From Halictus rubicundus (lineage: Eukaryota > Arthropoda > Insecta > Hymenoptera > Halictidae), in the NCBI RefSeq assembly GCF_050948215.1, contig NC_135149.1:5003001-5067000 (forward strand): a stretch of 64,000 bases of DNA, given 5' to 3'. A program made the position numbers and the translations under genes. Below, one piece after another: positions 13,065 to 24,015 of the stretch. The notes under the pieces were generated by a model, which had not been told where the DNA came from, searched no databases, and saw nothing but the letters and a program-made list of their open reading frames with translations. The stretch's first letter is position 1; every line of letters starts with the position of its first letter.

Positions 13065-14320
13065 TCAAAATATTTCCTAACATTAGCGTTATAAAACCAG
13101 AGATTTCGTATACAGGGTCTGACCGAACAATATGTACAAGCAGGCATCAGGTGAATCTTTATGAAAAATTGAGAAAAAAATAGTGAATAAGTGCTTAATA
13201 CTGCTTAATTTTCGAAAAAATCAAGTCGAAAAATCCACTGCGTACGTATGCTGCTACGTCCATAATACAATTCGTCACGCAACGAACAACGCACATTGTT
13301 TTTGTAAAGAATGGCTACACCGCATTTAAAAGCTACAAAGTTCATTGAAAAATACAAAGAAAATTTTTCATGGACAAAATTTGATTTCATCAATTACAGA
13401 ATTGCTGAAACTGCCTACTTACAGATGCATGACATCTCGGTAACGTGTTCTGATTTTTTAAGTTTCCAAAAGCGTGATTAATACTTTGCATAAGTTGCTC
13501 CCTACTTAAGGCTATAGGCAGAGTTAAGACGAATAATAGTTAAAATGAGTCCAGGTATATTGTTGTATTATTTTGTTTAGCAAAATTATCACGGTTTAAA
13601 TATCGACAATTTCTCGAGAATAAAAACTTTAGTGTTCAAATACTTTTGGATCCACCGTATATAATCACAATCACAAAAGAAAAGACAGTTTCATGGTGTT
13701 TTCGTACAGCGGTTTCTGATGTTACATTGCTGTCGGATCAATACTTGGGATTATTTTGCACGTTTCCTCCTCCACGTGTACCCTGTGCAGCAGTGATGTG
13801 ACGCACACGTTTTAATTGAAATTCAAACTTAACAACGTCAACGTGGACTAATTTTAATTTTAATTTAACGTAGACATATTGTATAGAAACTACGAATAGT
13901 CTTAACGCAAAGTTCTTCTATCAAGGGTAGCTACCCCTATGAAAACCTAATGAAAATTTATATGCCTATGATGAGACACTGAATTAATTTATCCATTTCT
14001 CCGACATTTTCTAGCATTCATAATTAATTTCACCGTCAACTACTGTATTTTAGTACAATTATTTCAACTCCACACTTAAAGTCATTACAGAGTTATACAC
14101 AGAAATGAACATAAGTAAGCTATATACAAGATACTCGGCAACGATGTAGACAAAGTCTAAGTTGCAATTTGTTTACTCTTAATTTTTGTCGTATACTGTC
14201 ATGAAGGATCGTCATTTAAATTTTCTCCTACTTATTGCCGATCACGTCGTGTATTATTACGCATAAATAGCATAAAATGAGTGGTTCAAAGTTAATATAT
14301 TATATATTATTTTTGAATTG
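13065..14320. other. Intergenic sequence
   Basis: No gene or clear element ends recognised. Confidence 0.4.
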
Positions 14321-14329
14321 TTGGAATGA

Positions 14330-14412
14330 TTAAAGAAAGAAAGAATTGTCTATTTGGCCCCTGTTTGTTTAAATAGATGCACATAATTTGTATTTTGCAT
14401 AAAAATTCAGTC
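14330..14412. repeat. Truncated family B element, right end only
   Basis: It carries GGCCCCTGTTTG and then TTTTGCATAAAAATTCAGTC, matching the inner block and right terminus of family B (complete copy at 17311-17498). Confidence 0.45.
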
Positions 14413-14699
14413 TACTCACGAACATTTGGTGACTTTGTACATTTCAATAGATAAAAGATATATGAATCCGTGAGATAAACATTCTTTACGCAGTATTTTT
14501 CAACGATATTTGCAAATGTGTTCACTAAATCTAAAGGTTATTATTTTCATTGCACTCCGTGACAATACTATAAGACACTATGGTATAAAACCGAACAAAT
14601 CTGTATAAAAACGAACGAAACTAAAACTGATAACAATGACAATGAGTCATTAAAATGACTTGTCTTTCCCTCTATATCAGTTTTTGGAAGATTGCCTGC

Positions 14700-15803
14700 G
14701 GTTTTTTTAATGAAATATGTGCTAATGGACCACAAATGACCATTTCTACAACTTCCAAAAGTGAGGTTGTGCGTTTTTCGCCCTTGGGGAATGAAGCACA
14801 TGTTCGATTTCTTCTTTTTAAAACTTTTAGCGCTTCTTTGCTCTGTTTCGCCACAATATTCACACTTCATGATTTTTCATTGATTTGTGGTTGCGCCGTT
14901 CTTGTCGCGATTCCGATCGATGCCGTTTGAAGTGGTTCTTGTCCCGTGGTGTCGCTGCCTTGCAAACATGGCACCGGCGACGTTTTCATCCTTTCTATGC
15001 TGCCTGGCGAAGCTTTCTTCGATGATCTTACCCATTATTTTTTCAATGTTCAGCAAAGCATCAGCATAGCACGGCAGAAGGTATCGTAACTGCTCGGTAG
15101 ACTATGAAGCAGGGTCACTGTTAACTTGTTACCGTTGATGTCAATGTCCATCCGCTGCAGCTTGATGATGACGTACATGAATCGCGATAGATAATCCCGC
15201 ACATCATCACCTTCGTATATTCTCTGCGAGATCAATTGCTGTAGGAGCGTCGCTTTCCGCGTAGAAGTTTACGATGTATACAGGGTGTTCCAAGAATATT
15301 GTATTTCCTTGAAAGGGGTAATTTCTGAGGTCGTTTGAAGAAACTTTTTCCTTTGAGAAAATGTTCTCTGGGGCTTTGTCAAGGAGTTATGAGCTAGGCT
15401 CGGCCAATGTGAACGTCACGCTCAGCAGGACCTGCTACCGTGCCGGAGTCCATCTGCTTTTGTCACACCCTGATTGGTCCGTGTTTGACACTCTCAATGT
15501 GGACTCTACCTTTGCCCATATGTTTTGTGATATCTCGCAGTTCCGTATGTGCTTTAAGTGCAACGAGCTCACCGTGAGGGTGAGATCTGATTTAGTCATT
15601 CGATCCTCTTCGATCCATAGAACCATTGCTCTTCGAGCTTCATCCCCTTGTCCAACCACTTCGGCTATAGATTTGTTTCCACAAATATACGACCACGTTT
15701 CATTTCTTGTTAGCAGATCCTCGACCTAGATGTTCCAAGTATCATAATTTTCTTTCGATAGAGGTTCAATCTGCATCGGATGATAAGCGTTTGCTTGAGC
15801 CAT
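14700..15803 (-). pseudogene. Ty1/copia gag, degenerate and interrupted
   Basis: On the minus strand an ATG at 15803 opens a frame beginning MAQANAYHPMQIEPLSKENY, the usual start of an insect copia Gag (UBN2 type). An in-frame stop follows 25 codons in, after DTWNI. Further on come RMTKSDLTLTVSS and EISQNIWAKVES. The frame is then broken by a MITE (15281 to about 15500) and resumes with RKATLLQQL, DVRDYLSRF and LLHSLPSSYDTF. More stops follow before a zinc-knuckle remnant CEYCGETEQRSAKS (about 14826-14870), in which the expected His and last Cys are replaced. Protease and integrase are not seen downstream, so this is a truncated dead element. Confidence 0.8.
15281..15500. mobile_element. CAGGGTG-end MITE inserted in the copia gag
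   Basis: The left end CAGGGTGTTCCAAGAATATT follows TA (15279-15280). It shares GGCTTTGTCAAGGAGTTAT and GATTGGTCC blocks with the MITE end at about 46480-46650. The far boundary is unclear: CACACCCTG ends at 15472, but family-like sequence seems to continue to about 15500. It separates two collinear halves of one gag frame. Confidence 0.6.
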
Positions 15804-15929
15804 TTTAAATCACTCGCGCGCCTATTCGCTTCCAACGACGGCAATGACGGACTATCACGTTTTAAAACCGGTCGATGCGACGCGTTCGCAATGTTCGTGT
15901 GCGATCGATTGTAGCTGCCGATTATGCTC

Positions 15930-15943
15930 CTGGGCCCATAACC
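15930..15943 (-). other. Copia primer-binding site
   Basis: On the minus strand GGTTATGGGCCCAG lies 127 bases upstream of the gag ATG. Insect copia elements prime from an internal part of initiator tRNA-Met and carry this same motif just after the 5' LTR. The 5' LTR should therefore begin at about 15944 and extend to higher coordinates, but I could not define its outer end. Confidence 0.7.
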
Positions 15944-16054
15944 TATTAGAACAGGGTGTGGTTGGAAGTCGAGAAAAATGATTATTCGCACAATTGCATT
16001 CGTGATGAGAAAACTATTTCGTATATTGAAAAATTACGGGATAACACAAACGCG

Positions 16055-16250
16055 GGTTAAACTTTACCTTAGGGGACTACAAATTTTGGATTCTATAAAA
16101 TGTAATCCTGTGGATTTTGACGAGTAAATGCCAAAAATCCAAGTTTTAATGTTAGGAATTCACTGGTTTAAAAGTTATGCGTGTAAGAACACCGCCATGT
16201 TGGTATGAAAAAAATCCAAAATTTGTGATTCCCTAAGGTGAAGTTTAGCC
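16055..16250. mobile_element. Family A MITE with perfect 8-bp target duplication (hAT-like)
   Basis: The element runs from GGTTAAACTTTACCTTAGGG to CCCTAAGGTGAAGTTTAGCC. The flanks 16047-16054 and 16251-16258 are both CAAACGCG. The inverted ends extend about 45 bp (CAAATTTTGGATT on each side). An 8-bp duplication is typical of hAT (also P) elements. It lies in the presumed copia LTR zone. Other copies or partial copies are at about 30006-30118, 38070-38198, 38996-39435, 58973-59278 and 61571-61720. Confidence 0.8.
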
Positions 16251-16259
16251 CAAACGCGT

Positions 16260-17300
16260 GTACGATCTAGCTAAACACAAAACAGAAGTGGGGACGAAAA
16301 CAAAATAATAATTATTAATGTTTAAGAAGAATGATGGAAGAATGAATATTAATCACAATATGGCATTGAAGAAAGTCTTCTCAAGAAAAATTATTACACA
16401 TAGTGCATAAGAAAAAGAATATAGAATAAGAATAAGAATAAAGTTATATGTAGTGTCTTATATGTAGTGTTGTCGCGAAGTGTAGAATCATACATTCGTT
16501 TAAAACAATGATGAAATTATTGCAGAGAGCAATAATTAGCTTATTATTAGTCATTTATATGACACTATGTAAAAAATAAAGGTACGTTCTGTTGGGACAT
16601 TCTTTGATCGTTAGCAAACGTATGCGTAATCTGTTTAGAATCGAACAGGTGTCCAATGAGATATTTGACAAACATTGCGCACTTGTTCAGAACAAATTCA
16701 GGACAAAAATAGCTATAGACTAAAATTCTATTTTAGCGCGTCATTAAGATAAGCATTGTTATCGCTGAATCTTAATCTGTTACATTAAAACGGTTATATT
16801 AAAAACTACAAACACGAGAAGTTACAACAGAACTGTAACATTTCAAATGCACTAGCAGAATACATTAGCTAGAATAGTTAGATGATTGATGTTATGTCAA
16901 CAAATGAAAAATCGATTATTTTAACCTATGTGAATTTCATATGAAATCAAAAGTGGATTAATGTAAAATACGTGTGGTCAAATACATTTGCTGCAACCAA
17001 ATAAAATGAACTTGTACTGTATACGTTGACAAAAATTTTTATTTTCGAGACAAAATAACTGGTAGCTCCACTTTCCTACATTTTTAGAACTCTCATTTAA
17101 ATAGTTTTGTTTCGATTTTATTTTTAGGAGGATCAGTTCGATACTCTGGAGATCTTACCTACAGCATTTTTATTTCAATTTTCCTCTTTTATTTATGTAT
17201 AAAATGAAACAAACTTTTTCAAATGTGTCTCTAAAAATCACCATGTACTATTGTACTATTTTTATACCACTTACGTACTTTGGAAGCGTTTATTTCTACT
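16260..17300. other. Intergenic sequence, may include the remains of the copia LTR
   Basis: No gene recognised. A short GAATAA-type repeat occurs near 16425-16445, followed by a duplicated TTATATGTAGTGT. Confidence 0.4.
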
Positions 17301-17310
17301 ACCTGATAAC

Positions 17311-17498
17311 TAGACTGCGGATCTTTATGCAAAATAAAACATTTGTGCATCAATTGCAAGATACAGGAGCTAAATATAAATAATTTCAATGTAGTGAACA
17401 TAATTTATTAATACTCGTAATGTCTTCTAATCCTCTCACTGTTTTAAATTGCATTTATATACTCATTTTTGTCATAAATGTATAAAATCCGATGTCTA
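17311..17498. mobile_element. Family B MITE with perfect 8-bp target duplication (hAT-like)
   Basis: It starts TAGACTGCGGATCTTTATGC and ends TGTATAAAATCCGATGTCTA. The flanks 17303-17310 and 17499-17506 are both CTGATAAC. The TAG-type terminus with an 8-bp duplication fits a non-autonomous hAT element. Other copies are at 28056-28258, 28266-28468 and 37602-37796, with end fragments at 14330, 38937 and 46435. Confidence 0.85.
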
Positions 17499-18039
17499 CT
17501 GATAACAGTAAGTATTGTGTGAATGGAAGAGTCTATATTTATTTTATTTTTATAGAGTTAATTCCACAAAATTCTTTCACTTTCCAGTGATTTATCTACC
17601 TACTCTCTTCAATAAAAAATCCAAACATTCTTCATTAGAGTTCTTATTTTACTGTATTTTGCACATTCACCTTTACTTTACGTGCCAATTACGCAGTCGC
17701 TTAATGCAGCTCTTTTAAAATATGGAGATTAGTTTTACGTTATACAATACTGCAAAACACTTATTGAATTATTCATATATGCAGCACATTATCAGTTTAG
17801 TACTCCAGTATTATTAATATTCCAAATCTGTTCTCTTTATTATTACAAGTGATACAATAGATGCTTTTACTACTATATATCTGCAGGGATTAATTTATAG
17901 AAATCCTACGTGTTGCTCTGGTAGGAATTGAAACTCTCAAGTTTTAAAATAGTTTATTAAAATACATTAAAGACTCGCTAGATAATCGCTTGCTCAATAC
18001 TCGATAGGCTCTTTATCACGTTCTATTGTCTCTCGCAAG

Positions 18040-18300
18040 GTTACTTTCAGAATGCCTTCGTTTTCCCCTGTCTCTGCCCTCGTTAACATAGTCGCCAGAT
18101 GAGGGGAGGTAGCACGAATTGAGGAGAAAAGTCACCCTCTCTCTGCCAGTACCGTAGTTTGCACGACAGGCGAAATGCGTCACGTGAACGGGCCGTGGCG
18201 GAAATGTGGGGAATAGCGCGATAGAAGGGGAAGTTACAGTGGGGACACAAGTCTTGCCTTGGCGGTACTGGTTGGCACACTTAGCTGAATCAACCTGTAT
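18040..18300. repeat. Dispersed moderately GC-rich repeat
   Basis: It contains GTAGCACGAATTGAGGAGAA, then CTCTCTCTGCCAGTACCG and GGGGACACAAGTCTTG. The same sentences appear, inverted, at about 45350-45510, and GACACAAGTCTTGATCTGGC recurs near 30190. Its end CTGAATCAACCTGTATAC resembles the end of the MITE at 12416-12616. The open frames in it are repeat-derived. Confidence 0.55.
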
Positions 18301-18410
18301 ACGAAGAAGGACGAGAAGTAATTGCTTGATTATAAATGGATCGTATTGGAGATTACCATTTTTCTCTAAAAGGATGATCATTGCATTATGACATTGAATA
18401 CGTTACTATA

Positions 18411-20305
18411 CAGGGTGAATTCGATAAAGCAGGACACCTAAATATCTCCGTTACTTTTCGTTCTACAAAAAAACTTCGTAGGACAAAGTTACACAAAGTT
18501 ACAAGGTAATTTTTATGAGATTTCAAGGTTATCGATGTTTTTTTAAATGGAATGATATATTTTCGTTAACGTAATGTTGTAGCTGACAAAATAACGAATT
18601 CATGCATGTAACACAATATGTCTTTCAAATGACCTTCAACCCAGAAAAATGGTATAAATAAAATTCAACGTGTAAGATTCATTTGATGTATTTCTGTTAC
18701 GCCAAATGTTCAAAAATACATCCCTTGAGCTGTTATACATTCAAATGTATCGCAATACATAACATAATAACAGATTCGGTGTTGACAGGAGGACAATTAT
18801 GATATACCTTCACCTATACGTTCGTACAGAATCGTGTTTATCCACTACTAATTACTCAGAAGATCTTCTTGTTATCAGATTTCCACAGTTTCTAAGATTT
18901 CTCGATCAGTTTATCGATGAATGTTTCACAATGCGTTACTCGAAGGAAGATAAGATTGATATGATTTTCATTTATGGAGAAAGTCGACAGTGTTTAAGAG
19001 AAGCCGTGCAGTTGTACAAGGACCGATTTCCTAATCGTAATTGTCCATCAGTTTCCGTTTACTCCAATTTGATAAATAAATTCCGTGAAACCGGTAGTGT
19101 CGAAAATAAAAAACGTATAAAGGTGAGGACTGTAAGGAATGAAGCAAACACAATTAATGTTCTGGCAGCAGTGAATACAAACCCTCATGCTAGTACGAGG
19201 CAAATCGCACGAGGAAGTGGCATTAGTCAAAAATGTGTAGTGCAAATACTCCAGGAACACAAATTTCACCCCTTTCACCTATCAATTCATCAAGAACTTC
19301 ATGGTAGAGACTTTGTAAATCGTGTAAACTTTTGCCAGCGGGGATTGAGACAATTGATAAACGATAGAGCATTTTTTAATCAAGTATTATTTACCGATGA
19401 AGCTTCGTTTACAAATCACGGGCAAATAAATTTAAAAAACCTGCATTATTGGTCATCTGAAAATCCGCGGTGGTTACGGACAGTCGACAAACACAGACCA
19501 TGGTCCGTCAATGTTTGGTGCGGAATTTTAGATAACCAAATAATTGGGCCTCACTTTATTACCGGAACATTAAATGCAGAAAAATACATTGCATTTTTAC
19601 GAGAATCGTTACCAATTCTCCTGGAAAATACACCCTTGAACATTCGTGAAAATATGTGGTATCAACATGACGGATGTACGGCCCATTCTTCCCGTGTCGT
19701 AACACAATTCTTAAATAACAAGTTTCCAAATCGTTGGATTGGACGTAACGGACCCGTATTATGGCCAGCTCGCTCACCAGACCTTACACCCCTTGATTTT
19801 TATCTATGGGGAAAACTGAAAGACGATGTTTATAGTGAACCACCAACGACTATAGACGACATGAAAGAAAGAATCGTCCAGGCTTGTGCGTCGATTTCCT
19901 CAGAAATGAATTACACAGCAGTACGTTCTGTAACTTCACGGCCGAATAAATGTATAGCAGCTCAAGGGAATATTTTTGTACATTTGGCGTAACAGAAATA
20001 CATCAAATGAATCTTACACGTTGAATTTTATTTATACCATTTTTCTGGGTTGAAGGTCATTTGAAGGTCATATTGTGTTACATGCATGATTTCGTTATTT
20101 TGTCAGCTACAACATTACGTTAACGAAAATATATCATTCCATTTAAAAAAACATCGATAACCTTGAAATCTCACAAAAATGACCTTGAAATTTTTTTCCC
20201 TTATATGTGGCTCTTCAAACAGTGTAACTTTGTCCTACGAGGTTTTTTTGTACAACGAAAAGTAACGGAGATATTTAGGTGTCCTGCTTTATCGAATTCA
20301 CCCTG
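18411..20305 (+). mobile_element. Near-intact mariner-type (DD41D) transposon with very long terminal inverted repeats
   Basis: The ends CAGGGTGAATTCGATAAAGC and its exact inverse are flanked by TA (18409-18410, 20306-20307). The left repeat spans about 18411-18722 and the right about 19970-20305. They stay closely matched for about 310 bp, with one block of extra sequence near 20185-20220 on the right. The right repeat overlaps the last codons of the transposase. The transposase frame is uninterrupted. The ends resemble those of many small CAGGGTG MITEs in this window, so relatives of this element may have mobilised them. Confidence 0.9.
18931..19992 (+). CDS. Mariner-type transposase, DD41D catalytic triad
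   Basis: This would be a cut-and-paste transposase acting on its own terminal repeats in the nucleus. The open frame extends up to an ATG at 18799, but I prefer the ATG at 18931 because the recognisable N-terminus (RYSKEDKIDMIFIYGE) starts there. Numbered from 18799, residues about 50-155 hold two helix-turn-helix units. The catalytic domain has D200 in FTDEAS, D291 in YQHDGC and D333 in SPDLTPLDFYLWG. Forty-one residues separate the last two, so the signature is DD41D, as in the basal rosa-type mariners, rather than the usual DD34D. Length is 353 residues from the preferred start, normal for the group. No stop or frameshift is visible, so it may be recently active. The C-terminus IFVHLA lies in the right inverted repeat. 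Confidence 0.9.
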   Translation: MRYSKEDKIDMIFIYGESRQCLREAVQLYKDRFPNRNCPSVSVYSNLINKFRETGSVENKKRIKVRTVRNEANTINVLAAVNTNPHASTRQIARGSGISQKCVVQILQEHKFHPFHLSIHQELHGRDFVNRVNFCQRGLRQLINDRAFFNQVLFTDEASFTNHGQINLKNLHYWSSENPRWLRTVDKHRPWSVNVWCGILDNQIIGPHFITGTLNAEKYIAFLRESLPILLENTPLNIRENMWYQHDGCTAHSSRVVTQFLNNKFPNRWIGRNGPVLWPARSPDLTPLDFYLWGKLKDDVYSEPPTTIDDMKERIVQACASISSEMNYTAVRSVTSRPNKCIAAQGNIFVHLA

Positions 20306-20309
20306 TATA

Positions 20310-21780
20310 TGTGTCGCATTCTTTCACGACTATATTAAGTAATACAAAAAGCAGCGGTGTCTGCAACAAGGTTCAGAGGTCAATAGTTCGGAAGATTATA
20401 CGGCAGACGTTCAGTGACTGCGTAATTGATGCACAATGACTTTCTCGCTATTTCGAGCATCAAAAAGCATTTATCTATACGAGATCGCATACTACAATTT
20501 TCTGAACATTTCATTCTGTGAAGAACATTCACTCATTTTATTCTGTTCAAGAGTAGGGAGGCATACAGTCGCATGGAAATATGCAACCATTAATAGCTGT
20601 GCGAGGAAACAGTTTTTAATAATTGTAATTTCTAATTTTGTTTTGCACTTCGGAACTATATTTACGTTACCGATGAACTTTGACGTTCTTGTCACCTTTT
20701 ATTTAAAATCCGATGTTTATTGCATATGCTGATCCAAGAATTACATTCAATACGTATTCATATTTTGTTATCAATTAATTAAGTTCTTCGAAATAGTATA
20801 ATTTCATGTAATGTTTGGACGCTATTATATTTTATTAATATTCTATATTTTAAATCTAGCTACCCTAAACATTAATTACTACTTGATATATTTATTAATG
20901 TTTATTAAACAATCTCTGTAGTTTTTGTAGCAATTTAAAAAGATTGTTGTGTTATGCAATGGCGTTCACGGATAAAGAGTCAGGGGAACAGTATATTTGT
21001 TATGTGTATACAGAATGTAATAAATCTCTGCAAAATACTATCTATGCGGATAAATGCTATCGCTAAGATGTTTCATTGATTAAAATTTCTTGCGGCTAGA
21101 AAAATCTATTTATGAGTTTCCTTAATACTGTGACGTTATAGTGACGCATGTAGCAGCTTTGGCAGGATAGTGAAAAAGTTCAAATGATCTATTTAGTTAA
21201 AATGAATTTTTAGATACTTTTAGGCAATCCAATTCATTGGGCTTTTCCACCTTTACAATTACATTCTTGTTGTATATTTCATACTTTTCTAATAAAAGTA
21301 AATATTGGTTAATCATTTTAATGACACAACAATAAAGGCTTGAAATTTAATATAAAATCTTCTCTTTTCATAAGCTATTGAATTATTACTACAAGTCTTA
21401 GAGGCACCGTTGAACATTATCCGATTATAAAACACGATTGAACTAGACGGCAAACTAGACTGCACATCTTCTTGTAAAATGACGATAATCCGCATTACTT
21501 GCAAGCAATAGAAGTTGCATTGAATGTTATTTCTTTTTTTAACAATTTTAATAAATTATTAATAACATGATGATATGTTTAAATTCTACTGATGTGTTTA
21601 CTATATCAATTTTCACTTACTCATTTTTATTTCAAGAGCATGAAATCAACTTATATGTAATAACTCTGATTTCCCTCATGTTTTGAAAAACGTTATCTAA
21701 ATTATAAAAACATTCTTGTTGTCATCAAAAAATATTTCCACGTATCTATGATATCTTATCCTGAGAATGCAATGAAAACA
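20310..21780. other. Intergenic sequence
   Basis: AT-rich, no gene recognised. Confidence 0.4.
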
Positions 21781-21875
21781 TGGAATGGGAACCGCTAGTG
21801 TTAGAGTGGAGGTAGTTCTGTTAACTATGTACATTAACTGCTTCGCTCCCACGGATGTGTTATGTCCACGACGTT

Positions 21876-22345
21876 GATACTGTTTGTATAAGGTCACAGA
21901 CGTGTCATCTCGCGACGCATTGCTGTTCGTGCGATGCCACAGACGAGTAAACACGCAGCTTCTGTTGTTGCTCCGTCTGGGGTCACTTAGCTTGCTTCTA
22001 TGTTGTGTCAATCAGTGCCCATTTAGCTGTTCACGGGAGTGGGCCACGATGCCACAATTACGAAATCGTATTATAAGTGATAGCGATAGTGATACGGATA
22101 GTAACAGAAAAAATTCAAGTGACGATGACATTCCATTGTCCGAAACTTAGAAGAATTTCATAAATCAACAATAGTGGAATATTCCCACTGCCACAATGAA
22201 TCTGATAATGAAGCACGCAAGATATTTCGTCTGTGGCATCTCACAAACGGTATCGTGTCGCGGGATACTACGTCCGTGGCATCGCACAAGTGGCATTGCG
22301 TCGCAAGATAGCTCGTCTGTGACCTTATACAAACGGTATCTACTA
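21876..22345. repeat. Inverted-repeat element with a small acidic open frame in its spacer
   Basis: The left block (GATACTGTTTGTATAAGGTC, then GACGCATTG and GTGCGATGCCACAGACG) is repeated in inverse order at about 22260-22345. Between them a plus-strand frame at 22049-22150 encodes MPQLRNRIISDSDSDTDS, an acidic Ser/Asp stretch of the kind found at the N-terminus of piggyBac-type transposases, then stops. This may be a deleted TTAA-class transposon, but the family is an inference. Confidence 0.5.
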
Positions 22346-22368
22346 CTAGAATCGACTACTAGACTTAA

Positions 22369-22801
22369 GGGGGCCGGCAGGCATTTGGCCTTGACTGTCA
22401 CGCTATGTTACGCTATGCCTTTTTTCTAGACATTTTACGTCTTAAATAAGTAAGTAATCAATTAAAAATGCATACCACCGTGTTTGTATATGTCTTTGCT
22501 ATGTCTGTATAGAGCCCTTTTTTCGATACGAACACTAAATCTCGCGAAATTAAGAGAATCTCTCAGCGGCAGCCATCTTGTGACGTCATACTTGCTTCAG
22601 AATTCGAATTTTCTGCCGAATATTACAAATTACTCCACGATGAGGTAGAAATTCGCAATTTGGGCTCTATACAGACATAGATTGGACTTTTAGGAAACAC
22701 AATTGACCACTTCTAAACTGCTCATTGCAATATTGAAGCGATAGTTTGAAAAGGTTTTGACCCATGCATACGTATATGGATTTCAAACCCTGCCGGCCCC
22801 C
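22369..22801. mobile_element. TTAA-flanked piggyBac-like MITE with GC-rich ends
   Basis: GGGGGCCGGCAGG follows TTAA (22365-22368) and CCTGCCGGCCCCC precedes TTAA (22802-22805), a perfect 13-bp inverted repeat. Inside, CTATGTCTGTATAGAGCCC at about 22498 pairs with GGGCTCTATACAGACATAG at about 22662, making a second, internal hairpin. No coding capacity. Confidence 0.85.
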
Positions 22802-22805
22802 TTAA

Positions 22806-23470
22806 GCCATATAAAGGTCAATACATTAGTACGTAGAATTTGATACTCCATCGATTCAATATACAAAAGATAGGTCATTCCATTTATAAAAACATTATAT
22901 TGCGTGAGATCACAGTAAATATGGCCTTGAGATGACCTTCACCCACGCATACTTATGTCTCCCTCCAAACACGATAACTTTCTCTCAAAACATTTTTTTG
23001 TATCTGTATAAGTAATAAAGTTATTAAGGGTGGAAGAGTTAGGTGGGACATATAGCTATTCCTTTCTAGAATCACAGCGATAAGGTATTTATCAATATAA
23101 TTGTGTAAAAACGTCAATATTTTTCTACGTCAAAAGTGTATGACGTAAAAAGATCTAATTTTCCATCCATGATAACACAAATTACGTAAAAGCGTAACTC
23201 CTCTATCGTGATTGAAGATTTAGAAGTTAATCTAAATTGCCAATCGCAGCCGCGGTGCTCCCGGCGGAGTTTATCATGTTGCGAATTTCTTCACTTTGAA
23301 AATGTTGCTCACTCTTGAATAGATCACATGAGAGTATCTCAAATGTGCGATCATTGCATCTTCTTGACTTGGTTAAAGTTTTTAATTAAAAAATGTAACA
23401 ATTTTAGTTAACGATTTTGATTGATTGATTTTAATTAACTTAACAATATGCTGGCGAAAATCGACGTACG
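22806..23470. other. Intergenic sequence
   Basis: No gene recognised. Confidence 0.4.
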
Positions 23471-23478
23471 AATCAGTT

Positions 23479-23560
23479 GTGTTACGTACGGAGAAATTTC
23501 TCTGCGTGCATTTCGATTAGAATTTTTCTAATTTCTCTTCTGAGAATGGAAAACACACTA
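23479..23560. repeat. Dispersed repeat shared with 29931-30010
   Basis: Both copies read TGTGTTACGTACG, then TTTCTC-GCG-GC-TTTCGA and TTAGAATTTTTCTAAT, followed by CT-TCCTGA/TCTGA. The other copy lies next to a partial family A element. Confidence 0.55.
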
Positions 23561-23699
23561 ACCAACCCTTTGCTTATTGTAGAAAGTATGACTATGCTTC
23601 AGTCGGCACAAAGCATGATTCAGTACAGCGACAATACTATAAGACTTCCTAATGTAGAAATTTCGAGAACATATTCACGATTTCCAATTAATTCTTTTC

Positions 23700-24015
23700 T
23701 TTAGCGATTCTCGCCAATTTTTATGACGTTGAAATATGTTGTCAAGGTCAACATTCTAAATAACTTTCTCCTATACATGTACCGCCTTAGGGCTCCACCC
23801 CGCCCCCTTGCAACCCCTTCTCGAAAAATCTAACCCAGACCTAACCAAATTTCATTTAAAATGGCGGAGTTCCCTGTAGTAGACTTAACAATTTTTAATA
23901 AATATCTCAAAACCTAAGGTCGCGCGGTGATAACATGTATAGGAGAAAGATGTTCAAAATAGTGAACCATAACAATATATTTTAAGGTCATCGAAATCGG
24001 TGAGCAATCGCTAAA
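23700..24015. mobile_element. Family D palindromic MITE, complete copy
   Basis: The ends TTTAGCGATTCTCGCCAATT and CGGTGAGCAATCGCTAAA are inverted repeats. The arms stay similar for about 90 bp (GACGTTGAAATATGTTGTCA, TTTCTCCTATACATGT). Other copies lie at 1905-2010, 9487-9800, about 27190-27275 and 55036-55377. Confidence 0.7.

Noticed and set aside
14568..14930. Overlapping open frames of 90-100 codons on both strands
   Set aside because: They are explained by the decayed copia gag tail. Only the zinc-knuckle part on the minus strand is meaningful.
15361..15729. 122-codon plus-strand open frame
   Set aside because: It is antisense to the copia gag and runs through the MITE. It has no independent support.
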